Positions 7,140 to 13,990 of a stretch of DNA of 22,331 bases are shown here, one piece after another (position 1 is the stretch's first letter; each line of letters begins with the position of its first letter). The notes under the pieces were generated by a model. It saw only the letters and a list, made by a program, of their open reading frames with translations. It did no database searches and was not told the origin of the DNA. The stretch is from positions 1 through 22,331 of the forward strand of contig CAZXOC010000105.1 of the NCBI GenBank assembly GCA_964642165.1, written 5' to 3'. Made by a program: the position numbers and the translations under genes. This stretch comes from CAYRVX01 sp964642165. Its GTDB lineage: Bacteria > Planctomycetota > Phycisphaerae > SM23-33.

Positions 7140-7721
7140 ATGTCGCGCATAGGAAAGCAACCGGTTCCCATCCCCGACGGCGTGAAGGTCACGTTGAGCG
7201 GGCGGACCGTCTCCGTGGAGGGGCCGGTCGGCAAGCTCTCCTGGACGCACCGCCCGGAGGTGGCGGTGGAAGTGGACGAGGCCGCCAAGTTGGTCATCGT
7301 CCGCCGCCACGAGGACGATCGCCTCAGCCGGAGCCTCCACGGGCTCACCCGCAGCCTGATCGCCAACATGGTGGAAGGCTGCCGCAACGGGTTCGGCAAG
7401 GCCCTGGAGATCTACGGCGTGGGCTACGGGTGCCAGCTCCAGGGCAGCAAGTTCACCCTGAACTGCGGGTTGAGCCACTCGGTGGTCTTCGAGGTCCCCG
7501 ACGGGCTGACCGTCGAGGTCCAGACGCCGCAGGCCCGCGGCGACAGCGAGCCGGCCCGGTTCACCGTTCGCGGCGCCGACCGGCAGGCCGTCGGCGAGTT
7601 CGCCGCCCGGGTCCGGCGGGTCCGCCCCCCCGAGCCCTACAAGGGCAAGGGCGTCCGCTACGCCGGCGAGCACATCAGGCGGAAGGTCGGCAAGGCCTTT
7701 GCCGGGACCGGCGCCCAGTAG
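7140..7721 (+). CDS. rplF: 50S ribosomal protein L6
   Basis: L6 lies at the base of the stalk near the GTPase-associated centre. The 193-residue protein begins MSRIGKQPVPIPDGVKV and contains the first-domain VSVEGPVGKLSW and the HGLTRSLIANMVEG block. The second domain has YGVGYGCQLQG and the conserved C-terminal RPPEPYKGKGVRYAGEHIRRK. It is about 15 residues longer than E. coli L6 (177), mainly because of an expanded second-domain loop. ATG 7140 is the start. Confidence 0.95.
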   Translation: MSRIGKQPVPIPDGVKVTLSGRTVSVEGPVGKLSWTHRPEVAVEVDEAAKLVIVRRHEDDRLSRSLHGLTRSLIANMVEGCRNGFGKALEIYGVGYGCQLQGSKFTLNCGLSHSVVFEVPDGLTVEVQTPQARGDSEPARFTVRGADRQAVGEFAARVRRVRPPEPYKGKGVRYAGEHIRRKVGKAFAGTGAQ

Positions 7722-7758
7722 TCTTCGGGCCCGGAAGCGGCCTGGCAGGATCGAGATC

Positions 7759-8127
7759 ATGAAGGCGAGCGTGAGAAAACAGGTGCGACGGCTGCGACGA
7801 AAGCGGCACGTTCGCAAGAAGGTCAGCGGCACGCCGGAGAGGCCGCGGTTGACCGTCTACCGCAGCCACAAGAACATCCACGCCCAGATCGTGGACGACA
7901 CGGTCGGGCAGACGCTGGTGGCCGCCTCCACCCGGGAGAAGCCGGTTCGCGGGCGCCTGGAGTCCGGCGGGAACCGCGCCGCGGCGAAGGTCGTCGGCTC
8001 CGTGCTGGCCGAAAAGGCCGTCCAGGCGGGGATCAAGAAGGTCGTCTTCGACCGCAACGGGTTCCCGTACCACGGGCGGGTGAAGGAGCTGGCCGAGGCG
8101 GCTCGCGAAGGCGGCCTGGAGTTCTAA
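7759..8127 (+). CDS. rplR: 50S ribosomal protein L18
   Basis: L18 binds 5S rRNA together with L5 in the central protuberance. The 122-residue protein has a basic N-terminus (KQVRRLRRKRHVRKKVSGT), then PERPRLTVYRSHKNIHAQIVD and the C-terminal FDRNGFPYHGRVKELAEAARE signature. The open frame extends upstream to 7699, but that part overlaps rplF. ATG 7759 has AGGA at 7747-7750 eight bases upstream and gives the standard length. Confidence 0.95.
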   Translation: MKASVRKQVRRLRRKRHVRKKVSGTPERPRLTVYRSHKNIHAQIVDDTVGQTLVAASTREKPVRGRLESGGNRAAAKVVGSVLAEKAVQAGIKKVVFDRNGFPYHGRVKELAEAAREGGLEF

Positions 8128-8146
8128 CCACACAGGAGCACCCAGA

Positions 8147-8665
8147 GTGGCGTTCAGAAGAGGGCAACGGCGGGGCCGCCGCGACGAGCGCGAGGAAGAA
8201 GGCGGCCTGGAAGACAACGTGGTGCAGATCTACCGTTGTGCCAAGGTCGTCAAGGGCGGGCGGCGGTTCAGTTTCGCCGCGCTGGTCGTGGTCGGCGACC
8301 GGGAGGGGAACGTCGGCGTCGGCTACGGCAAGGCCAACGAGGTCCCGCTGGCCGTCGAGAAGGGCATCGCGGATGCCAAGAAGAGCATGGTGCCCGTCGC
8401 GCTGAAGGGGCGGAGCATCCCGCACAAGGTCATGGGGCGCCAGGGCGCGTCCAAGGTGGTGCTGGTGCCCGCCTCGGAAGGCACCGGCGTGATCGCCGGC
8501 AAGAAGCTCCGCCCGCTGCTGGAGCTGGCGGGGATCCACGACGTGTTGACCAAGGCCTACGGCTCGACGTCGCCGAAGAACCTCCTGAAGGCCGGCATGG
8601 ACGCGTTGAAGCGGCTCCGGACGGCCGACGCCGTCGCCAAGCTGCGGGGAGTGAAGCTCACATGA
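8147..8665 (+). CDS. rpsE: 30S ribosomal protein S5
   Basis: S5 helps form the mRNA entry channel and affects decoding fidelity. The 172-residue protein has the conserved N-terminal double-stranded-RNA-binding-like domain (VVKGGRRFSFAALVVVGD at about 35-51, then GVGYGKANEVP). The C-terminal domain has GVIAGKKLRPLLELAGI and KAYGSTSPKNLLKA. The start is GTG 8147 with AGGAG at 8134-8138, 8 nt upstream. The stop overlaps the ATG of rplO (ATGA at 8662-8665), so no rpmD gene lies between them, unlike E. coli. Confidence 0.96.
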   Translation: MAFRRGQRRGRRDEREEEGGLEDNVVQIYRCAKVVKGGRRFSFAALVVVGDREGNVGVGYGKANEVPLAVEKGIADAKKSMVPVALKGRSIPHKVMGRQGASKVVLVPASEGTGVIAGKKLRPLLELAGIHDVLTKAYGSTSPKNLLKAGMDALKRLRTADAVAKLRGVKLT

Positions 8666-9108
8666 GGCTCAACGAGATCCTCCGGTCCGCGGGCAAGCAC
8701 AAGCGCCGCAAGCGTGTCGGCCGCGGCGACGGCTCGGGGCGCGGCAAGACGTGCGGGCGCGGGCACCGCGGCCAGGGGGCGCGCAGCGGCCACCGCAGAA
8801 ACTACGGCTTCGAGGGCGGCCAGAACCCCATGCTCTTCCGCATCCCCAAACGCGGGTTCTCCAACGCCGACTTCCGCACCGTCTACCAGATCGTCAACGT
8901 CGCCTCGCTCGAGGAACGCTTCGAGCCCGGCAGCCGCGTCGACCCCCGGAGCCTCGCCGACGCCCGCCTGATCGAGGACGCCGCCAAGCCGGTGAAGGTT
9001 CTCGGCCGCGGCGAACTGACCAAGAACCTGACCGTGGCCGTCCAGAAACTCTCGAAGTCCGCCGCCGAGAAGATCGCCCGGGCCGGCGGAACGGTGGAAG
9101 AGGCTTGA
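8662..9108 (+). CDS. rplO: 50S ribosomal protein L15
   Basis: L15 is a late-assembly large-subunit protein. The 148-residue product has a basic, glycine-rich N-terminal extension (RVGRGDGSGRGKTCGRGHRG, about 18-37), then GFEGGQNPMLFRIPKRGF and the globular C-terminal part ending in the AAEKIARAGGTVE block. ATG 8662 overlaps the rpsE stop; GGGGAG at 8646-8651 is the ribosome-binding site. Length is standard. It directly precedes secY as in most bacteria. Confidence 0.95.
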   Translation: MRLNEILRSAGKHKRRKRVGRGDGSGRGKTCGRGHRGQGARSGHRRNYGFEGGQNPMLFRIPKRGFSNADFRTVYQIVNVASLEERFEPGSRVDPRSLADARLIEDAAKPVKVLGRGELTKNLTVAVQKLSKSAAEKIARAGGTVEEA

Positions 9109-9127
9109 GCGCCTCCGGTAGAAGGAC

Positions 9128-9134
9128 GGAAGGA
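9128..9134 (+). promoter_or_regulatory. Ribosome-binding site fixing the long secY start
   Basis: GGAAGGA lies 8 nt upstream of ATG 9143. It is the best Shine-Dalgarno match near secY and supports the longer protein over an internal GTG start at 9350, which has only TGGAG at 9335-9339, 10 nt upstream. Confidence 0.75.
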
Positions 9135-9142
9135 CTCGCCCC

Positions 9143-10732
9143 ATGGCATTCCGCATCTTCCAGCTTGTGCTGACGTTGCTGCTGGGCGTCGCGGCCGCCT
9201 TGCTCGTCGCCTTCGGCGTCGGGGACATCATCGACGCCAGCGGCGAGGCGGACATGACCGCCGGGGCGCTGCTGAAGCCCCTCCTGGTGGTCCTGGGCGG
9301 ACTCCTTGTCGCCGGGCTGTGCTACTACGGGTTGTGGAGCCGCTCCCGCGTGAAGCGCAAGCTCCAGGACATCGCTTCCATCCCCGAGCTGATGCGGAAG
9401 CTGATCTTCACGTTGGCGCTGCTGTGCATCTACCGCATCGGCTTCCACGTGCCCCTGCCCGGGCTCAACCAGGAGAAGGTCAAGAGCTTCATGGCCGAGC
9501 AGGAGGAGGGCGTCTTCGGCTCGGCCATCCAGTATTTCGGCATGTTCACCGGCGGGACGCTGCGCCAGTCCACCCTCTTCGGGCTGGGCATCATGCCGTA
9601 CATCTCGGCGTCGATCATCTTCCAGCTCCTCACGACGGTGGTCCCGGCGCTGGAGAAGCTCCAGAAGGAGGGCCCGGCCGGGTACAAAAAAATCCAGGAG
9701 TACACCCGCTACGCGACGGTCGGCTTGTGCATCATCCAGGCGGTGGTCTGGATGCGGATCATGACGGGGGTCCACTCCGGCAGCGGGGCGGACATGCTCG
9801 TCTACCCCGAGTACGCCGGCTCGATGCTCGTGTTCGTCATGGGCGTCGTCGGGCTGACCGCCGGCACGATGTTCCTGATGTGGCTGGGCGAGCAGATCGA
9901 CGAGTACGGCATCGGCAACGGCATCAGCCTGATCATCATGGCGGGGATCGTCTCCCGCCTGCCGTGGGCGATCCTCAAGCTCGCCGGAAACGCCGACCTG
10001 CGCCTCGCGGCGATCGGCAGCAGCAAGACCGGGCCGGAGAAGATCCTCTTCCTGGTCTTCGCGTTCGTGTTCGTGGTGGCCGGGGTGATCCTGATCACGC
10101 AGGGCCAGCGGCGGATTCCGATCCAGCAGGCCAAGCACACGCGTGGCCGCCGGGTCTACGGCGGGCAGCGCAACTACATGCCGCTGCGCGTGAACCACGG
10201 CGGCGTCATGCCGATCATCTTCGCCTCCTCGTTGATGATCTTCCCCAGCGCGATGTTCCGCTGGCTGGCGGGCTCCTGGCCGAACGACGTCACCCGCACC
10301 CTCGCCGAGGCCTTCGCCTCCCAGAGCTACACCTACGCCCTGGTCTACATCGCGATGATCTTCTTCTTCGCGTACTTTTGGACGACGGTGCAGTTCCGGC
10401 CGAAGGAAATGGCCGACCAGCTCCGCGACACCGGGGCGTTCATTCCGGGGCTGCGCCCGGGCAAACGGACCGCCAACTACCTCGAACGCGTGATGGAGCG
10501 GATCACCTACTGCGGGGCGGCCTTCCTGGCGGTCATCGCGGTGATTCCGATGTTCGTGGCGGCGAACCTGAAGATCGACTTCGCCGTCGCGTCGTTCCTG
10601 GGCGGCACCGGGCTGCTCATCGTCGTGTCCGTGGCGCTGGACCTGGTTCACCGGATCGACGCGAACCTGCGGATGCGGAACTACGAGGGACTCCTCGAGG
10701 GGTCGGCACGGATCAAGGGAGCCTACAGTTGA
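9143..10732 (+). CDS. secY: Protein translocase subunit SecY with two extra N-terminal membrane helices
   Basis: SecY is the channel of the SecYEG translocon in the inner membrane. Canonical SecY begins at about residue 80 here (IPELMRKLIFTLALLCIYRIG). It includes FGLGIMPYISASIIFQLL, PALEKLQKEG, IGNGISLIIMAGI, TQGQRRIPIQ, GGVMPIIFASSL, FRPKEMADQLRDTGAFIPGLRPG and GGTGLLIVVSVALD, covering the usual ten helices. The total is 529 residues against 443 in E. coli. Ahead of the canonical part are two hydrophobic segments, about residues 5-27 and 43-64, joined by a polar acidic loop (DASGEAD). The start at ATG 9143 has a strong ribosome-binding site. A GTG at 9350 (codon 70) would give a conventional SecY, so dual starts cannot be excluded. 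The stop overlaps adk. Confidence 0.95.
   Translation: MAFRIFQLVLTLLLGVAAALLVAFGVGDIIDASGEADMTAGALLKPLLVVLGGLLVAGLCYYGLWSRSRVKRKLQDIASIPELMRKLIFTLALLCIYRIGFHVPLPGLNQEKVKSFMAEQEEGVFGSAIQYFGMFTGGTLRQSTLFGLGIMPYISASIIFQLLTTVVPALEKLQKEGPAGYKKIQEYTRYATVGLCIIQAVVWMRIMTGVHSGSGADMLVYPEYAGSMLVFVMGVVGLTAGTMFLMWLGEQIDEYGIGNGISLIIMAGIVSRLPWAILKLAGNADLRLAAIGSSKTGPEKILFLVFAFVFVVAGVILITQGQRRIPIQQAKHTRGRRVYGGQRNYMPLRVNHGGVMPIIFASSLMIFPSAMFRWLAGSWPNDVTRTLAEAFASQSYTYALVYIAMIFFFAYFWTTVQFRPKEMADQLRDTGAFIPGLRPGKRTANYLERVMERITYCGAAFLAVIAVIPMFVAANLKIDFAVASFLGGTGLLIVVSVALDLVHRIDANLRMRNYEGLLEGSARIKGAYS
10715..10721 (+). promoter_or_regulatory. Ribosome-binding site for the TTG start of adk
   Basis: AAGGGAG lies within the end of secY, 7 nt upstream of TTG 10729. 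It supports the rare TTG start over ATG 10744, which would cut off the first beta strand before the P-loop. Confidence 0.7.
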
Positions 10733-11388
10733 GAATCGTACTGATGGGGCCGCCCGGAGCAGGCAAGGGCACCCAGGCCAAACGCCTGGTCGAGGCCTTC
10801 GGCATGGTCCACCTGTCCAGCGGAGACATCTTCCGCGCCGAGAAGGCCGGCGGTTCGGACCTCGGGCGCAAGCTCGCCGAGTACATGGGCGCGGGGCAAC
10901 TCGTGCCGGATGACATCGTCGTGAAGGTCATGGCCAATGCCATCACGAAGGCCGACGCCGACGCCGGGCTGCTGCTCGACGGCTTCCCCCGCACCGTGCC
11001 CCAGGGCGAAGCGCTGGACGAGCAGCTCGACCAGGCCGGAAAGCCCCTCGACGGCGTGGTCGTCATCACGTGCGATGACGAGGCGATCGTCCAGCGAATC
11101 ACGGGACGGCGGAGCTGCCCCGTCTGCGGGCGGATCTACCACGTGGCGTTCCTCCCGCCGAAGGAAGAGGGCCTCTGCGACGACCATCCCGAGGCCGAGC
11201 TGACCCAGCGCGCCGACGACCGCGAGGACGTGGTGCGCGACCGCCTGGCTGCGTATTACCGGCAGACGGAGCCCGTGATTGCGTACTACCGCGACCGGGG
11301 CGAGGTGAACGTGGTCGAGGTGGATGGCAGCGGCACGCCGAACGAGGTCACCGCGACGCTGCGCGACGCCGTGGCGCGCATGGGATGA
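10729..11388 (+). CDS. adk: Adenylate kinase, zinc-type LID
   Basis: Adenylate kinase catalyses ATP + AMP to 2 ADP in the cytoplasm and balances adenine nucleotides. The 219-residue protein begins (M)RIVLMGPPGAGKGTQA, with the P-loop at residues 7-15. It has the AMP-binding region starting HLSSGDIFR and the DGFPRT motif (84-89). The LID domain is the long type: Cys130, Cys133, Cys150 and His153 are in the metal-binding arrangement C-x2-C-x16-C-x2-H. The start is TTG at 10729, overlapping the secY stop (TTGA), which gives the family-standard N-terminus. Position between secY and map is common in many bacterial spc operons. Confidence 0.95.
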   Translation: MRIVLMGPPGAGKGTQAKRLVEAFGMVHLSSGDIFRAEKAGGSDLGRKLAEYMGAGQLVPDDIVVKVMANAITKADADAGLLLDGFPRTVPQGEALDEQLDQAGKPLDGVVVITCDDEAIVQRITGRRSCPVCGRIYHVAFLPPKEEGLCDDHPEAELTQRADDREDVVRDRLAAYYRQTEPVIAYYRDRGEVNVVEVDGSGTPNEVTATLRDAVARMG

Positions 11389-11404
11389 AGGACCGGGACG
11401 GACC

Positions 11405-12187
11405 ATGGTGGCGATCAGACTCAAGACAGCGGAAGAGATCGAGAGGATGCGTCGGGCCGGCCGCCTCGTCCATGACGTGTTGGAGCGCCTCGGCGAACTG
11501 GTCGCCCCCGGCGTGAGCACACTGGCCGTCGACCGCGAGGCCGAGCGACTGACCCTCGACGCCGGCGCACGCTGCCTCTTCAAGGGCGTGCCCGGGCGCT
11601 ACGGCGCCGGGCCGTTCCCGGGCGCTGCCTGTGTCTCGATCAACGAGCAGGTCGTCCACGGGATCCCGTCGGAGCGGCAGATCCGGGACGGCGACATCGT
11701 CAGCATCGACTTCGGCGTGGAGCTGGACGGCTGGTGCGGTGACGCGGCCGACACGTTCCTCGTCGGCGACGTCCCGCCGGAGATCCGCCGGCTCGTGGGC
11801 GTGACGAAGAATTCGCTGGCGATCGTCGGCCAGATGGCGCGGGCCGGCGAAAAGTGGTCCACCGTGGCGCGCGCCATGCAGGAGTACATCGAGGGCGAGG
11901 GCTTCTCCGTCGTCCGCGAGTTCGTCGGGCACGGCATCGGGCGGGAAATGCACGAGGAACCCAAGGTGCCGAACTTCGTCTCGCCGGAACTGGAGGCCCG
12001 CGACATCGTCCTTCAGAAGGGCATGGTGCTGGCCGTGGAGCCGATGGTGAACCTCGGCTCGCCGAACGTGGAGCTGGCGCCGGACCGCTGGACGGTGGTG
12101 ACGCGCGACCGCAAGCCGTCGGCGCATTACGAGCACAGCCTGGCCATCACGAAGGATGGAGTGGACGTGCTGACCAACGGTCGCTAA
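11405..12187 (+). CDS. map: Methionine aminopeptidase, type I
   Basis: Map removes the initiator methionine from new proteins. The 260-residue protein has the pita-bread fold landmarks in order: His85 (NEQVVHGIP), metal ligands Asp102 (SIDFGV) and Asp113 (CGDAADTF), His176 (FVGHGIGREMHE), Glu212 (LAVEPMV) and Glu243 (HYEHSLAI). All five metal ligands are present, so the enzyme should be active. It lacks the N-terminal zinc-finger extension seen in some forms, and its length fits type Ia. ATG 11405 gives the usual IRLKTAEEIERMRRAG opening. Confidence 0.96.
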   Translation: MVAIRLKTAEEIERMRRAGRLVHDVLERLGELVAPGVSTLAVDREAERLTLDAGARCLFKGVPGRYGAGPFPGAACVSINEQVVHGIPSERQIRDGDIVSIDFGVELDGWCGDAADTFLVGDVPPEIRRLVGVTKNSLAIVGQMARAGEKWSTVARAMQEYIEGEGFSVVREFVGHGIGREMHEEPKVPNFVSPELEARDIVLQKGMVLAVEPMVNLGSPNVELAPDRWTVVTRDRKPSAHYEHSLAITKDGVDVLTNGR

Positions 12188-12262
12188 AATCGTATGTTTT
12201 GATCAACGTCCCGACGGGCGACAGCTTGGATCTATAACTGATTGAATTTAAAAGCCTAATGC
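12188..12262 (+). promoter_or_regulatory. AT-rich island after map, possible internal promoter region
   Basis: Between map and rpmJ the sequence becomes AT-rich; bases 12226-12262 contain only 11 G or C in 37. TTGGAT (12226-12231) and TTTAAA (12247-12252) could be -35 and -10 boxes, but the 15-nt spacing is short. TATAAC at 12233-12238 has no good partner. This is suggestive of a promoter for the rpmJ-rpsM-rpsK-rpsD-rpoA-rplQ block, no more. infA, often found here, is absent. Confidence 0.3.
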
Positions 12263-12277
12263 GTGTCGGTCGGCGGC

Positions 12278-12295
12278 GGGCCCCGGCGGGGACCC
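12278..12295 (+). other. GC-rich hairpin in the rpmJ leader
   Basis: GGGCCCC pairs with GGGGaCCC around a three-base loop (GGC), with one bulged A. No T run follows, so it is not an ordinary intrinsic terminator. It lies between the AT-rich island and rpmJ and could be a leader structure or chance in GC-rich DNA. Confidence 0.3.
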
Positions 12296-12347
12296 CTCGA
12301 TTCCGGACGCCGGGCGCACGGCCGACCCCCAGGGCAAGGGTGCCGTC

Positions 12348-12461
12348 ATGAAGGTACGAAGCTCGGTGAAACGAATCTGTGAGAACTGCAAGGTGATCCG
12401 CCGCAAGGGGATCGTGCGGGTGATCTGCACGAACCCCAAACACAAGCAGCGACAGGGATAG
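12348..12461 (+). CDS. rpmJ: 50S ribosomal protein L36, zinc-binding form
   Basis: L36 is the smallest large-subunit protein and binds near the 23S rRNA domain II/V junction. The 37-residue product reads MKVRSSVKRICENCKVIRR and then ends CTNPKHKQRQG. Cys11, Cys14, Cys27 and His32 form the standard zinc site. AAGGG at 12336-12340 is 7 nt upstream of ATG 12348. It precedes rpsM as in the usual alpha operon arrangement. Confidence 0.97.
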   Translation: MKVRSSVKRICENCKVIRRKGIVRVICTNPKHKQRQG

Positions 12462-12483
12462 CCCTGAGCCAAGGAGACGACCC

Positions 12484-12867
12484 ATGCCGCGTGTGGCAGG
12501 TGTGGACATCCCGAACGACAAGCCGACGGTCTACTCGCTTCGGTACATCTACGGCATCGGCGCGACCTATGCCAAGCAGATCTGCGAGAAGACCGGCGTC
12601 GAACCCATGAGGCGGGCGAAGGAGCTGACCGAGGACGAGCTCGCGAAGATCGCCTCCGTCCTCGACAGCGACTACGTGATCGAGGGCCAGCTCCGCCGGC
12701 AGGTGCAGCAGAACATCGCGCGCCTGCGGGACATCGCCTGCTACCGGGGCCTGCGGCACCGGCGCGGGCTGCCCGTCCGCGGGCAGCGGACCAAGACCAA
12801 CGCCCGCACCCGCAAGGGCCCCCGCAAGACGGTCGCCGGGAAGAAGTCGGTCAAGGAGATGCGGTAA
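12484..12867 (+). CDS. rpsM: 30S ribosomal protein S13
   Basis: S13 is a head protein that forms bridges to L5 and touches the P-site tRNA through its basic tail. The 127-residue protein starts MPRVAGVDIPNDKPTVYSLRYIYGIG and has the helix-hairpin RLRDIACYRGLRHRRGLPVRGQ. It ends with a very basic tail (RTKTNARTRKGPRKT). AAGGAG at 12471-12476, 7 nt before ATG 12484, is a strong ribosome-binding site. Confidence 0.97.
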   Translation: MPRVAGVDIPNDKPTVYSLRYIYGIGATYAKQICEKTGVEPMRRAKELTEDELAKIASVLDSDYVIEGQLRRQVQQNIARLRDIACYRGLRHRRGLPVRGQRTKTNARTRKGPRKTVAGKKSVKEMR

Positions 12868-12870
12868 GCC

Positions 12871-13254
12871 ATGGCCCAGTCACGCAGGACCAAGAGGGTG
12901 CGGCGCAACGTCGCGCGGGGCGTCGCCCACATCCGGGCAACGTTCAACAACACGCTGGTGACGATCACCGACACGAGCGGGCAGACCTTGTGCGCCGCCT
13001 CCGGCGGGACGATCGGCTTCAAGGGCTCGCGCAAGAGCACGCCCTTCGCCGCCCAGCGCGCCGCTCGCACCGCCGCCGACAAGGCACGAAAGATGGGCCT
13101 GACCGAGGTGGAAGTGCGGGTCAACGGCCCGGGCAGTGGACGCGAGGGCGCCATCGCCGCCCTCCAGGCCGCCGGGCTCAAAATCCTCTCCATCGAGGAC
13201 GTCACGCCGATCCCGCACAACGGGTGCCGGCCCCGGAAAAAACGCCGCGTCTAG
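12871..13254 (+). CDS. rpsK: 30S ribosomal protein S11
   Basis: S11 lies on the small-subunit platform and binds the 16S rRNA 690 and 790 loops together with S18 and S21. The 127-residue protein has TFNNTLVTITDTSG (24-37), GFKGSRKSTPFAAQ (49-62), NGPGSGREGAIAAL (85-98) and the terminal TPIPHNGCRPRKKRRV. Only three bases separate its start from the rpsM stop. Length is standard (about 127-130). Confidence 0.97.
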   Translation: MAQSRRTKRVRRNVARGVAHIRATFNNTLVTITDTSGQTLCAASGGTIGFKGSRKSTPFAAQRAARTAADKARKMGLTEVEVRVNGPGSGREGAIAALQAAGLKILSIEDVTPIPHNGCRPRKKRRV

Positions 13255-13287
13255 AGACCCAATCCCACGCAAGGAGCACGACGAGAG

Positions 13288-13920
13288 ATGGGACGATATA
13301 CCGGGCCTTCCTGCCGGCGATGCCGACGCGAGGGAATCAAGCTGCTGCTCAAGGGCATGCGCTGCGAGTCGGCCAAGTGCCCCATGGAGCGCCAGTGGCG
13401 CAACAGCCCGCCCGGAATGCACTCCTGGCGCCGCGGGCGCGGCAGCGAGTACCGCCTGCGCCTCCGCGAAAAGCAGAAGGTCAAACGCTACTACGGCGTC
13501 TACGAAAAGCAGTTCATGCGATACTTCCACCGCGCCGAGCGCCAGAAGGGCAACACCGGCGCGGGGCTGCTCAGCATCCTGGAACGCCGGCTGGACAACG
13601 TCTTCTGCAAGCTCGGGCTCGCGCCCTCGCGGTCGGCCGCCCGACAGGCCATCACCCACGGCCACGTCTATGTCAACGACCGGAGAGTCAGCATCCCCAG
13701 CTACCTCGTCCGCGTCGGCGACAAGATCGGCGTCAAGGAGTCCGAACGCTCCAAGAAGCTGATCCGCGCCTGGCTGGAGGAACTCGGCGAGCCGCACCTG
13801 CAGAACTGGCTCAAGCTCGACCTGACCCGTCTGGAGGCGGAGATCGTCGCCGTCCCGACCCGGGACGACGTCACGATCCCCGTCGAGGAGCAGCTCATCG
13901 TCGAGCTGTGCGGGCAGTAG
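13288..13920 (+). CDS. rpsD: 30S ribosomal protein S4, zinc-binding (C+) form
   Basis: S4 starts small-subunit assembly by binding the 5' domain of 16S rRNA, and in E. coli represses the alpha operon. The 210-residue protein carries an N-terminal zinc site: Cys9, Cys12, Cys26 and Cys31. The S4 RNA-binding domain runs about residues 96-160 (LERRLDNVFCKLGLAPSR, QAITHGHVYVNDRRV, IPSYLVRVGDKIGV). AAGGAG at 13271-13276 is 11 nt upstream of ATG 13288. The C+ form, like the zinc-type S14 and L36 in this window, gives this ribosome several zinc proteins. Confidence 0.96.
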   Translation: MGRYTGPSCRRCRREGIKLLLKGMRCESAKCPMERQWRNSPPGMHSWRRGRGSEYRLRLREKQKVKRYYGVYEKQFMRYFHRAERQKGNTGAGLLSILERRLDNVFCKLGLAPSRSAARQAITHGHVYVNDRRVSIPSYLVRVGDKIGVKESERSKKLIRAWLEELGEPHLQNWLKLDLTRLEAEIVAVPTRDDVTIPVEEQLIVELCGQ

Positions 13921-13990
13921 CCTCGCGACATCGAAAGGCGCAGACCCCACGAACCGGGCTGGTCCCGACTAGGAACACGGAGATAGGCGA

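Noticed and set aside
8894..10651. 585-codon - strand frame opposite rplO and secY
   Set aside because: Rich in H, D, E, Q and R as expected for the reverse frame of a hydrophobic membrane protein; no domain seen.
9319..10728. A possible fusion upstream of adk in the same frame
   Set aside because: The open frame running into adk overlaps secY in another phase and has no adenylate-kinase or other motif before TTG 10729.
12199..12238. TTGATC and TATAAC as a promoter pair
   Set aside because: The spacing is 28 nt, far too long for a sigma-70-type promoter.
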